Source: Arthrobacter sp. CAN_C5
GTDB lineage: Bacteria > Actinomycetota > Actinomycetes > Actinomycetales > Micrococcaceae
Assembly: GCF_017875735.1 (NCBI RefSeq)
Contig: NZ_JAGGMZ010000001.1
Coordinates: 2,108,001-2,172,000, forward strand
Direction of reading: 5' to 3'
Length of the DNA: 64,000 nt
Each line of letters begins with the position of its first letter. Position 1 is the stretch's first letter. The notes beneath the pieces were generated by a model, which saw only the letters and a program-made list of their open reading frames with translations, made no database searches and was not told the DNA's origin. Of the stretch, positions 9,083 to 17,283 are shown one piece after another. The translations under genes and the position numbers were made by a program.

Positions 9083-9235
9083 CCTCTCCCATGCCTGCGG
9101 GGTGAGCTGTCGGGTTCGGATGGGAGTCACCCGGCCGTCCACCATCCTTGAGCTTTCTGCCCATCGCAAACGATGCGGCAGATTTTGCACTGGATAGTCA
9201 GATCGACTTAACCCCGAGGGTCACCGCGTGCGGTG
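9083..9235 (-). promoter_or_regulatory. Candidate c-di-AMP (ydaO/yuaA) riboswitch in LysM peptidase leader
   Basis: Read on the minus strand, the leader contains CCGAACCCGACAGCTC (9104-9119), then CACCCCGCAGGCAT and the SD GGGAGAGG (9083-9090). I recall this block as the conserved 3' end of actinobacterial ydaO-class riboswitches upstream of resuscitation-factor and NlpC/P60 genes. The gene behind it is exactly such a target. The 5' half is not verified base by base, so the outer limit is approximate. Confidence 0.6.
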
Positions 9236-9528
9236 GCCCGGTGGAAACGTGGTTCCCCCGTCCCTGCCATCTGGATTGTGCGAACGGGTCCCGGTGCAGC
9301 GGCAGGGCTCGGCATTCTGCGCGGGATTGTGATCTCGGCGGGGTGCCGGGATCACTCGAATGAGAGTACCCCACGGAGGTATGGATGTCACGTTACGGTT
9401 ACGGCCCTCTTTAGGGTGGTGCCCTACTCACGGGTAACCGACGGTCGAGGGACCCCATTTCGCCTCTTGGTTTTCCCGGAGAAACTGGACTATCCCATCA
9501 ATGCTCGGCTCAGATCATGGAGGACGAC

Positions 9529-9900
9529 ATGGCCGCCAACGACGGCAGCGGGAGTGTACCGATCCAGATCGAGTTGGTGAGTGGTTCCTCCGATGACTCC
9601 GGGGCCTCGCGGATCCCAGGCGCGATCGCAGCCGCAGCAATTGCGCCTGGCGTGGTGGCCGCGATTTTCGCAGCCGATGACGGCGAGAGGCCGGTCTACA
9701 CCGACCCTGCCGTTTTGCGTGCCGGCGACTCAAATCAAACCTATGAAGGCGTTTCGGCCCCCGTGCCGGGGTCCACTTCTCGGGATCATTCGATACCGTC
9801 TGTGCCGTCGGCGACGGTGAATAGCGCTTCCGCCGCAAGGTGCCCGAATGGCCGGATCGCCGCTTCCTGTAGCGATGCGTGCTTCACCACCAACTACTGA
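9529..9900 (+). CDS. Small Ala/Ser-rich hypothetical protein
   Basis: A possible 123-residue product starts at ATG 9529 behind a GGAGG box. The first 60 residues look coding (IPGAIAAAAIAPGVVAAIFAADDGERPVY suggests a short hydrophobic helix). The remainder is Ser/Pro-rich with three cysteines and may have drifted out of frame. I do not recognise it. Its last bases overlap the minus-strand lipoprotein stop. Confidence 0.35.
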   Translation: MAANDGSGSVPIQIELVSGSSDDSGASRIPGAIAAAAIAPGVVAAIFAADDGERPVYTDPAVLRAGDSNQTYEGVSAPVPGSTSRDHSIPSVPSATVNSASAARCPNGRIAASCSDACFTTNY

Positions 9901-10793
9901 TGGTTGGATCTGATGTCCGTGAAGGTTTGCCCGTTGTCATTAGAGACCTGGACACTGTTTTCGGTCGCCACCCAGATCCGCAGTGTGGAGTCGTCGAGCA
10001 TCTGAGTGGCAACCGCTGCTGCCTCGCCGGGAGCTGAACCCTGTTCGACCCAGGTCAGACCAGCGTCAGCGCTGGTATGGATCTGCCCGTCGGGCGTGAT
10101 TCCGGCGGCTTTCCCTTCAGTAAGTGCCGTGAACATCAGCAACGGTGCCTCCGGCACGGCTGCCCACGTCACGCCGCCGTCGGTGGAGCGTTGCAGGCCT
10201 TCCTCGGTGGTAGCGAGCACAACGCTGTCCCGGGGGCTGGCAGCCAGGTTGAACACGGGTATTTGCTCTGCCACGGGCTGCCACAAGGTTCCCTCGGCGC
10301 TGGTCTGAAGCTGGCCGTCGAAACCGACTATTCCTCCGTCGGTGACGGCGAGGGCATGGAAGTCGGACTCTCCTTGCCGGGACAGCGGTTCCCAGGTTCG
10401 GCCTCGATCGGTGGACCGGATCAGCCCCACCGGGTCGGGCAAATTGGTTCCCGGACCGGGATGACCCGAGGCATATAGGTCGCCGTTCCCTGCCGTGGTG
10501 AAGCCCATCAGGTCGATGGTCGGCCCGATCTGGATTGCTGGCGACTCCGAGATGTCGAACAGCCCATCATGGGTGGCCAGCAAGACTTGGTTCGTGTCCG
10601 GATTCACACTCATTCCGTGGACGTGACCGGTGGGATAGCCCTGCGCGCTTGTGGCAGAGCCGAAGGATTCGCTGGTGCCGGAGCTCGGTGCCGCTTGCGG
10701 TGAGCAGGCCGTGAGGACCAGGAGGCCGGCCGTGAGAACCACGAGCTTGGCGTGTCGTTGCGGGTATGAGAGAAGAAGTTTGGTGCGGGGCAC
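9894..10793 (-). CDS. BNR/F510_1955-type repeat lipoprotein in copper cluster
   Basis: This protein of about 299 residues begins with a lipoprotein signal ending in LVLTACS and has repeated beta-propeller blades with Asp-box-like elements (STDRGRTWEPL, STDGGVTWAAV, SADAGLTWVEQ, SNDNGQTFTD). It belongs to the exported sialidase/BNR-like group called F510_1955 glycosylhydrolase-like, often found beside copper and DUF305 genes in actinobacteria. GTG at 10793 is preferred; the frame also contains a TTG at 10814. A hairpin separates it from DUF305, so it may be partly independent. Its enzymatic role is unknown. Confidence 0.75.
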   Translation of the reverse strand: MPRTKLLLSYPQRHAKLVVLTAGLLVLTACSPQAAPSSGTSESFGSATSAQGYPTGHVHGMSVNPDTNQVLLATHDGLFDISESPAIQIGPTIDLMGFTTAGNGDLYASGHPGPGTNLPDPVGLIRSTDRGRTWEPLSRQGESDFHALAVTDGGIVGFDGQLQTSAEGTLWQPVAEQIPVFNLAASPRDSVVLATTEEGLQRSTDGGVTWAAVPEAPLLMFTALTEGKAAGITPDGQIHTSADAGLTWVEQGSAPGEAAAVATQMLDDSTLRIWVATENSVQVSNDNGQTFTDIRSNHQ

Positions 10794-10832
10794 GGTGATG
10801 ATCTTTCGGGTCAAGGAAGTAAGGGAGAAAGT

Positions 10833-10860
10833 GGGGAGGGCCAGATGTCTAGCCCTCCCC
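10833..10860 (-). terminator. Hairpin downstream of DUF305 gene
   Basis: GGGGAGGGC (10833-10841) pairs with GCCCTCCCC (10852-10860) around a 10-nt loop. On the minus strand it is followed by a pyrimidine-rich ACTTTCTCCCTT, consistent with termination or attenuation before the BNR lipoprotein. Confidence 0.6.
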
Positions 10861-10880
10861 CTAGTGAACTCGCGGCATGT

Positions 10881-11522
10881 TTAGAGCTCGGAGAGCAGTT
10901 CTTCCATCTCCTGGATTTCGGCCTGCTGGGTTTCCACGATCGTCTCAGCGAGATCGATCGCTTCCGGGTTCTCGCCGTTGTCGATTTCTTCCTGCGCCAT
11001 GTCGATCGCACCGTTGTGGTGTTCGGTCATAAACTCAAGGAACATCCGGGCAGCGTCGTCGCCTTCGGCTGATTGTAGTTCGGCCATCTGATCCTCGTCC
11101 AGCATCCCGTCCATGCCACCCATGGACCCCATGTCATGCCCGTCCATGCCACCTTCGGGCATGACCGGCCGGTCCCAGGCTTCTAGCCAGCTGGTCATGG
11201 TTTCTATTTCGGGGCCCTGCGCAGCTTTGATCCTGGTGGAGAGGTCGGTGATCTCAGGGCTGATGCCGTCCTTGGCGAGCATCATGTCGCTCATTTCCAC
11301 TACCTGCTGGTGGTGGGGAATCATCATCTGGGCGAACATGGCATCGGCGCTGTTGTGTTCGGCGGACACCTCAGCACCGGATTCGGGTGCTGACGGTGAT
11401 GAGTCCTGGGTGGAAGCGGTTGGTTCGCCCCCCGGGGCGGCGGGTTCGTTGTCGCTTCCGCACCCTGCGAGGGTGATGATGGCTGCGACGCTCAGTGCTG
11501 AGAAAGAGAGGTAACGCTTCAT
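10881..11522 (-). CDS. DUF305 domain lipoprotein
   Basis: This 213-residue exported lipoprotein starts at ATG 11522, giving a clean lipobox (ITLAGCG). Two His-His helices characteristic of DUF305 are visible: MMIPHHQQVVEMSDMML near residue 80 and FMTEHHNGAIDMAQEE near residue 165. A Met/Asp/Gly-rich linker between them could bind copper. DUF305 proteins are ferritin-like exported proteins commonly linked to copper resistance. It lies downstream of CopB and DUF6153 on the same strand and is probably part of the copper regulon. Confidence 0.85.
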   Translation of the reverse strand: MKRYLSFSALSVAAIITLAGCGSDNEPAAPGGEPTASTQDSSPSAPESGAEVSAEHNSADAMFAQMMIPHHQQVVEMSDMMLAKDGISPEITDLSTRIKAAQGPEIETMTSWLEAWDRPVMPEGGMDGHDMGSMGGMDGMLDEDQMAELQSAEGDDAARMFLEFMTEHHNGAIDMAQEEIDNGENPEAIDLAETIVETQQAEIQEMEELLSEL

Positions 11523-11639
11523 GGTGATCTGATCCTTAGTGAATTCATCTGGTGAATAGTCTGTAGTGGGGCCCATGCTGGGCGTGTAGGCCGTCGGGTG
11601 CGCGCAATCGCGTTCACTACGACGGCAGGTGCCGGTGTT

Positions 11640-12143
11640 TTATGTCCGGCTGATACAGAGTTGAATCAGAGAAGGAACAGGGATCGAGAGGGGTCGCAAG
11701 CGGATCAATGGCGGACCGCGCAGAAGCACTGACCCGGGAACGAATTGGCCGGAACGTACCAGGAACGCCAGGGCGGCGACGACGATGACCGCCAGGAGAC
11801 ACATCCCCAGGGCCGCGCCGTCATTGCCGCAGGACCCACTACACCCCTGTCCCAATTCGCCGGCACTCCCTCCCGGGGAAGCTGCGGGGACATCGTTTGC
11901 CTGGACGTGGTGGGAACCGCTCAAGGACGTCGCATGTTCGGTGTCCGCTGTCATGGAACTGGTCGAAAGCACTGCGCCGTGGGCTGAGGCACCCTGCGCC
12001 GAAGCACCGTGCGTTGACGGGCCGTGACCGCCCATCCATACGTGCATTGCGAGGATCCCGATGATCATGGCGGTAAACCAGAGAAAGGTCAGGGCTGAAC
12101 GCGACAGGTCGAGCGCTATCCTTTGCCTGGTGGTGCCTGTCAC
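11640..12143 (-). CDS. DUF6153-like two-TM His-rich membrane protein
   Basis: The 167 residues contain an N-terminal membrane helix (LTFLWFTAMIIGILAMHVW), a periplasmic-type loop rich in His and Ser (HGPSTHGASAQGASAHG), a C-x3-C cluster (GCSGSCG), and a second helix (ALGMCLLAVIVVAALAFLV). This layout matches the DUF6153 family that accompanies copper genes in actinobacteria. It lies between DUF305 and copB on the same strand. A metal-handling role is inferred from context only. Confidence 0.65.
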   Translation of the reverse strand: MTGTTRQRIALDLSRSALTFLWFTAMIIGILAMHVWMGGHGPSTHGASAQGASAHGAVLSTSSMTADTEHATSLSGSHHVQANDVPAASPGGSAGELGQGCSGSCGNDGAALGMCLLAVIVVAALAFLVRSGQFVPGSVLLRGPPLIRLRPLSIPVPSLIQLCISRT

Positions 12144-12242
12144 TGCCGTTACCCTTTCCTGTCCGTTGATTATTTCCAGCCTAGTGAACTCCGGGCTTGG
12201 TCCTCCAATGAGGAGGATGACGCCGGGCGTTTCCTCACTCCG

Positions 12243-14390
12243 CTAGGTGGTGGTGAAGCGTTCCGGGCTGAGGTCGATCCTGCGCAGTAGCTGCGCGTTC
12301 AGTGCGACCACGATGGTTGAGACGCTCATCAGAACGGCTCCCACGGCGGGCGAGAGGACAAAACCAGCGAAGGCCAAAACGCCGGCGGCCAGCGGCACGG
12401 CGATCAGGTTGTACCCGGTTGCCCACGCCAGGTTTTGAATCATCTTCCGATAGCTGGCCCTCGACAAGTCGATCATCGCCAGGACTGATCGTGGATCGTT
12501 GCCGGCCAGCACCACGCCGGCGGATTCCATTGCGACGTCGGTCCCGGCCCCAATAGCGATCCCCACCTCAGCGCGGGCCAGCGCGGGGGCGTCGTTCACG
12601 CCGTCGCCGACCATCGCCACTTTCAATCCGCGGTTCTGCAGTTCGGCGACCTTGGAGTCTTTGTCTTGTGGCAACACGTCAGCGAAGACTTCATCAATAC
12701 CGAGTTCAGCCCCGACGGCGTCCGCAACCTGGCGTGCGTCCCCCGTGATCATTGCGACCTTCACGCCCCGAGCCTGCAGCGCGTTCACAGCTGCCCGGGA
12801 CTCATCCCTGACCCGGTCCTCGAGACGCACGGCACCAACAACAGCGCCGTCGCGAACCACATGCAGCACAGATGCGCCGCGGCCGACCCATTCCTGGACG
12901 GTATCCCTCATGTCCAAAGGAGTCTCTAGCTGAAGTTCCTTGAGCATATTCGGTCCGCCCACGGTGACCTCGGACCCGTCGACCGTCGCGCGGACCCCCC
13001 GTCCGGTCATTGACGAAAATCCGCTACCACGGTACTCGAATGCCGCTGCTTCCGGTGTGTCCATAGCCGCCGCGACGATGGCCCGTGCCACCGGATGTTC
13101 GCTGTCGGATTCAGCCGCGGCGGCCAGCGCCAACATTTGTGCATCAGTCATTGTCCCGGACGTAACGGTGGCGGTGACGGCGTGCCGGCCTTCGGTGAGG
13201 GTACCGGTCTTGTCGAACAACACAATGTCGACAGTGCGCATACGCTCCAACGCCATCCTGTTCTTGATCAACACACCGGCCCTCGCCGCGCGCTCCGTCG
13301 AAATGGCGATCACGAGCGGGATAGCCAGACCAAGGGCGTGCGGGCACGCGATCACCAGGACCGTGACGGTCCGGATGACGGCATCATCGGGGCTACCGAA
13401 TAGTATCCACGCGGTGAAAGTGAGGATGCCAGCGACCAGCGCGAAGTAGAACAGCAGCGCAGCAGCCTTGTCAGCGAGAGCCTGCGCTTTCGACGACGAC
13501 GCCTGCGCCTCAGCGACCAGGCGCTGAATCCCTGCCAGGGTGGTATCGGACCCGACGGCGGTCACCCGCACCCGGACTGCGTTATCGGTTGCCACAGTTC
13601 CCGCGACGACTACCTCGCCGATCGTGCGCTGGACGGTGCGGGATTCACCCGTGATCATCGCCTCATCGAACTCGGCCACCCCATCAACGATCTCCCCGTC
13701 TGCCGGCACCCGGGCGCCTGACCGGACCAGGACGACGTCGCCGGTGGCCAGTGAACTCACAGGGACGGTCTCGATTCCCGCGTCGGTGACCTTATCTGCC
13801 TCATCCGGCAGGAGCGCCGCCAACGCATCAAGGGCACCCGCGGCGGATCCGAGGGCACGCATTTCCATCCAGTGCCCCAACAGCATGATGACCACCAGAA
13901 GGGCCAGCTCCCACCAGAAGTCCAGGTTGAAATTGCCAATCCCCAGGGTGGTCACCCAGGACGCGATGAACGCGACGCTGATCGCCATGGCAATCAGCAA
14001 CATCATGCCCGGTTGCCGGGTCTTCAGTTCAGTAACCCCACCTTTGAGGAACGGTGCACCCCCGTAAAAGAAGATGATGGTGCCCAGGATTGGTGAAATC
14101 CACATGGCACCCGGGAAATCCGGTGGCGTGTAGCCGACGATAGTGGCGAACATATGGCTGAACAACACCACCGGAACAGCCAGGACCAAACTCAACCAGA
14201 ACTTGTTCTTGAACATGGCGGTGGAGTGCCCCGCATGCTCCCCGTGGGAATGCACCTCATGATCCGCATCCCCGGGCCGGGTTTGGTGACCGTGGTCTTC
14301 GGGCTGATCGGGATCCAAGGCGGAGGTCGGTTTCGTCCTGGGCATGGCTTGGCCGTGCGTCTCCTTGTTCGTGTGGTTCTGGTGTTTCAT
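12243..14390 (-). CDS. copB: Copper-translocating P1B-type ATPase, CopB class
   Basis: This 715-residue P-type ATPase has a His-rich cytoplasmic N-terminus (HQNHTNKETHGQ, HEVHSHGEHAGH) and lacks a CxxC HMA domain. The actuator TGES lies at about residue 250, the transmembrane metal motif CPH (VIACPHALGLAIP) near residue 350, the phosphorylation loop DKTGTLTEG near residue 395, and the hinge GDGVNDAP near residue 600. CPH with a His-rich tail is typical of CopB (P1B-3) exporters of copper or silver. Translation starts 50 nt after the HMA chaperone stop behind a GGAG box, so the two form an operon under the CsoR-type promoter. Confidence 0.9.
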   Translation of the reverse strand: MKHQNHTNKETHGQAMPRTKPTSALDPDQPEDHGHQTRPGDADHEVHSHGEHAGHSTAMFKNKFWLSLVLAVPVVLFSHMFATIVGYTPPDFPGAMWISPILGTIIFFYGGAPFLKGGVTELKTRQPGMMLLIAMAISVAFIASWVTTLGIGNFNLDFWWELALLVVIMLLGHWMEMRALGSAAGALDALAALLPDEADKVTDAGIETVPVSSLATGDVVLVRSGARVPADGEIVDGVAEFDEAMITGESRTVQRTIGEVVVAGTVATDNAVRVRVTAVGSDTTLAGIQRLVAEAQASSSKAQALADKAAALLFYFALVAGILTFTAWILFGSPDDAVIRTVTVLVIACPHALGLAIPLVIAISTERAARAGVLIKNRMALERMRTVDIVLFDKTGTLTEGRHAVTATVTSGTMTDAQMLALAAAAESDSEHPVARAIVAAAMDTPEAAAFEYRGSGFSSMTGRGVRATVDGSEVTVGGPNMLKELQLETPLDMRDTVQEWVGRGASVLHVVRDGAVVGAVRLEDRVRDESRAAVNALQARGVKVAMITGDARQVADAVGAELGIDEVFADVLPQDKDSKVAELQNRGLKVAMVGDGVNDAPALARAEVGIAIGAGTDVAMESAGVVLAGNDPRSVLAMIDLSRASYRKMIQNLAWATGYNLIAVPLAAGVLAFAGFVLSPAVGAVLMSVSTIVVALNAQLLRRIDLSPERFTTT

Positions 14391-14440
14391 GGTTTTTCTC
14401 CTTCAGTCAAACAGGATCACGTCCCGGACCTGAGAAAAGA

Positions 14441-14764
14441 TCAGGCGTTAGAAAGCTGGTACCCGGCCTGTTCGACCGCGGAGCGTACTGCTGCCGCGGG
14501 AACCACCTGGTTACTGAGGACGGTGACCGTGGAGGTCCCGCCAGCAACGAGATCGATCTGGACGTCGGTAACGTCATCAATCTCGCCAACTGCAGAGCTA
14601 ACCCGGGACGCGCACGACCCGCAGGTCAAACCAGCGACACCGAAACTGGCACTGACGCTGCCAGTAGCGGAGATAAAATCGGCTTTGCTTTCCTGAGGTC
14701 CGCAGCAAGCACATCCGGAAGATGATGTATCTGTCAGAGTCAGATCGGAAGAAGTGCCGCACAT
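14441..14764 (-). CDS. HMA-domain copper chaperone-like protein
   Basis: This 107-residue protein starts at ATG 14764 (MCGTSSDLTL) behind a GGAG site. It has an unusual Cys cluster (CACC) near residue 17 and then an HMA fold with the metal motif GLTCGSCASRV near residue 48, ending VEQAGYQLS. The protein should bind Cu(I) and pass it to the CopB ATPase encoded next. It is the first gene after the CsoR-type promoter. The extra N-terminal Cys pair could be a second metal site. Confidence 0.85.
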   Translation of the reverse strand: MCGTSSDLTLTDTSSSGCACCGPQESKADFISATGSVSASFGVAGLTCGSCASRVSSAVGEIDDVTDVQIDLVAGGTSTVTVLSNQVVPAAAVRSAVEQAGYQLSNA

Positions 14765-14909
14765 GAGGGTCTCCAAAATACGAGGAATGGATATTCGAGA
14801 ATCAGCGGGTGTAGCCATCCGGCGTCATTCACGTCGGCTATAGCCGCTCTAGGGACCTTCAAGGAGTAGGCGGTCCATTGAGGGCCGGACTTCCCACTTG
14901 GGTACCCAC

Positions 14910-14938
14910 AATCTATACCCCCTAGGGGTATACGTCAA
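14910..14938 (-). promoter_or_regulatory. Copper-operon promoter with CsoR-type operator
   Basis: On the minus strand, TTGACG (14933-14938) and TAGATT (14910-14915) are separated by exactly 17 bp. That spacer is the palindrome TATACCCCTAGGGGGTATA (14914-14932; 8-bp arms, 3-bp centre). It matches the TATACCCC...GGGGTATA operators bound by CsoR copper-sensing repressors. Repressor binding would block RNA polymerase directly. No csoR gene is in the window, so the regulator must be encoded elsewhere. Confidence 0.85.
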
Positions 14939-15082
14939 GGGTTAGTTCGAGTTTGAAGATCTCGCGTCGAATTCGATGTCACATCTATCACCCTGACTAT
15001 CAGTGCTCGGACGGATAGTCAGCCTGGGATTGATCGGGACGTAAGACCCTGTTTCTGGGCCGACGCCAAGCGGAGACTGGAA

Positions 15083-15379
15083 ATGACTGCGAGGCGAAAG
15101 GCGTCCGGCGTGATGTGGGATTATGGGCAGGGATCAGCGTGGATGTGGCTTTGGAGCGTCCTCCTGCTGGGTGGGATTGTGCTGTTGGTCCTGCTCGCAG
15201 TCAAGGTCGTTGGTAACGGAAGCCGCTTCGGATACGCGTCACGGGATGCCTCAGGGTTGGGTGGCCCGCCCCGCGGCCGGAGCTCTGCCCACCAGATCCT
15301 GGACGAGCGCTTCGCGAAGGGGGAACTCACAGCCGACGAGTACCGCGAACACCTCAAAGTTCTCGGTGAAGGCCTGTAG
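15083..15379 (+). CDS. SHOCT-domain small membrane protein
   Basis: The 98 residues show one N-terminal membrane helix (WLWSVLLLGGIVLLVLLAVKVV) and a C-terminal SHOCT motif (HQILDERFAKGELTADEYREHLKVL). The protein may begin at 15083 or at the internal ATG 15113 (MWDYGQG), the more usual family start. Such proteins are common next to metal-resistance genes in actinobacteria; function unknown. It is divergent from the copper operon. Confidence 0.75.
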   Translation: MTARRKASGVMWDYGQGSAWMWLWSVLLLGGIVLLVLLAVKVVGNGSRFGYASRDASGLGGPPRGRSSAHQILDERFAKGELTADEYREHLKVLGEGL

Positions 15380-15408
15380 CAAACCCCGCATCAGCCGCCG
15401 CCAAGCGC

Positions 15409-16779
15409 GGGTGTGTCAATAATTCGGTGTAACTAGTTGTGTTGTGGGTTAGCGTCCGACGCTGAGTCGGCCGTTGAAGGTGATGTCGAAGGCGTTAAGA
15501 GCAGCCTTCCATCGTTGGGTCCAGCGGGCCCGTCCCTGGCCTGTCGGATCCAGACTCATCACCGCGAGGTAGACACACTTCAGGGCGGCTTGCTCGTTCG
15601 GGAAGTGGCCCCGAGCCCGGACGGCTTTGCGGATCCTCGCGTTGACGGACTCGATCGCGTTCGTCGTGCACACGATCCGGCGGATCTCGGCATCGAACTT
15701 CAGGAACGGCACGAACTCGGCCCATGCTGATTCCCAGAGCCTGACGATCGCCGGATACTTCTTCTCCCATGCCTCGCTGAACTCCAAGAACCGTTCCTCA
15801 GCCTGGTCGACCGTCGAGGCGGTATAGATCGGTTTCAGAGCTCTAGCGATCTTGTCCCAGTCCTTGCCGGGCTGCATACCGGAAACTCGCCCGGATCAGG
15901 TGCACCACACAGGTTTGGGTGATCGCTTCTGGCCAGAGTGTCCCGATCGAATCGGGGAGCCCTTTCAGGCCGTCGCAGACGACCATGCAGACGTCCTCGA
16001 CACCGCGGTTCTTGATCTCGGTGAGGACCTGCAACCAGTACTTCGCGCCCTCACCGCCGTCGCCGGCCCACAGCCCGAGAATATCCCGGTTCCCCTCGAC
16101 CGTGACGGCCAGAGCCACGTAGATGGGCCGGTTCGCCACCTGCCCGTCGCGGACTTTGACGTGGATGCAGTCAATGAAGATCACCGGATACACCGGGTCC
16201 AACGGCCGGTTCTGCCACTCGGTCATGCCCTCGATAACCCGGTCGGTGATCGCCCCGATCGTCGTCTTTGACACGTCCACGCCATACACCTCGGCCAGGT
16301 GGGCGCTGATGTCACCGTGGGTCAACCCTCGGGCCGAGAGCGACAACACCATCTCGTCGACCCCGGTGAGGCGGCGCTGGTGTTTGCGGACGATCTGCGG
16401 CTGGAATGACCCGTCCCGGTCCCTCGGGACCTCGATCGGGACAGGGCCGATCTCGGTCAACACCGTCTTGGTCCTCGACCCGTTCCGGGCGTTCGAGACG
16501 TCTCCAGCGCGTTCGTGTTTGTCGTAGCCGAGGTGGTCAGTGATCTCGCCCTCGAGCGCCGACTCCAGAACCATCTTCGTCAGCTGACCCAACAGGCCGG
16601 TCTCGCCGGTCAGGGCCAACCCCTTCTCCCGGGCCCTCCCGATGAGCTACTCCACGAGCCGGCCGTCCACCACGTCATCCTGCTTCACCGTCGCCACGGC
16701 TTCACCCTCCACGTCGATCTTCACGTCACTCATTACGGTTCCTCCTATTCAGGAGTTACACCGAAAATCGTACAGACCC
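15409..16779 (-). mobile_element. IS256-family insertion sequence, copy 1
   Basis: This 1371-bp element is bounded by imperfect 26-bp inverted repeats starting GGGTGTGT at the left and ending ACAGACCC at the right, both with an inner TTCGGTGTAACT block. It is nearly identical to 43001-44371. No flanking 8-9 bp duplication is seen (CCAAGCGC left, GACTGGGT right), so the flanks have been rearranged. The right side abuts an IS30 remnant. Confidence 0.85.
15449..16733 (-). pseudogene. IS256-family transposase, frameshifted and with nonsense codon (copy 1)
   Basis: Two minus-strand frames make up one mutator-type transposase: residues from MSDVKIDVEGEAVATV at 16733 to SFRYAARQGLGQDR*, then KDWDKIARALKPIYTAST to 15449. 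One extra C in CGGCAAGGAC near 15867 shifts the frame. In addition, Gln in RLVEQLIG is replaced by a TAG here (near 16648), unlike copy 2. The DDE-type core (FIDCIHVKVRDG, GLWAGDGGEGAKYW) is otherwise well preserved. It is inactive unless rescued in trans or by frameshifting. Confidence 0.85.
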
Positions 16780-16780
16780 G

Positions 16781-16872
16781 ACTGGGTGGCCCAAGAACTG
16801 AACGATCGACCAGGTAAAAGATTGGAGTTCAGAAAACCGATCGAACTGATCGAAAGACTCCTGTTTCAATGA
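16781..16872 (+). pseudogene. IS30-family transposase C-terminal fragment
   Basis: The plus frame entering from IS256 copy 1 reads DWVAQELNDRPGKRLEFRKP then IELIERLLFQ*. ELNxRPRKxLxFxxPxE is the typical end of IS30 transposases. The sequence after the stop (TGACCGCTTGAATCCGCC) resembles the outer part of IS30 terminal repeats. The rest of the element was lost or is beyond IS256. Confidence 0.7.
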
Positions 16873-16938
16873 CCGCTTGAATCCGCCGATGGTTGAGTGC
16901 GACAGTCCAACCAGTCATTGGCTTCTTGAGATTGGAGA

Positions 16939-17229
16939 GTGATCAATCAGCCAGCTCGGATGACCAAGGTTCGGCAAAAGCTGAAAATTCCGTTGTGTCT
17001 GAATGGCTGGATGACAACTTGGGGAGCTAGTGAGCCAAACCGAAACTTCGACAGGGGTGACAAGGTGGCGGTCTTGTCGCCGTCATTCGCCGTCACGGGC
17101 TTTGCGCCCGTAGTGCATGAGCAGGCTACGGCCCGTCTTGTTTCGGTTACAGGGCTCCTACAGTTTAGTGAACTTCACGCTGAGCCGGAGGTCGGGTTGT
17201 GCATTGACATGCGGGGCAGCGCTAGCTAG
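16939..17229 (+). pseudogene. S66 LD-carboxypeptidase-like N-terminal remnant
   Basis: A 96-codon frame contains GDKVAVLSPSFAVTGFAPVV followed by HEQATARL at about 17055-17150. This is closely related to the LD-carboxypeptidase start at 1-224 (GDRVAVLSPSFAAPGFAP). Similarity stops after TGL and the frame ends at 17229, so about three quarters of the protein, including the catalytic triad, is missing. It lies just upstream of malate synthase and is not part of that operon. Confidence 0.7.
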
Positions 17230-17283
17230 GTTGTGATATTGGTAAAGTTTTTCCACCTTACGAGAATGTCAGGGGCGCGCACT

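Noticed and set aside
12499..13449. Long plus-strand frames in the copB region
   Set aside because: They are Ser/Thr/Pro/Arg-rich shadows of the CopB ATPase, which has all catalytic motifs on the minus strand.
15437..15730. 97-codon plus frame (also at 43029)
   Set aside because: Antisense of the conserved IS256 transposase C-terminus; duplicated only because the IS is.
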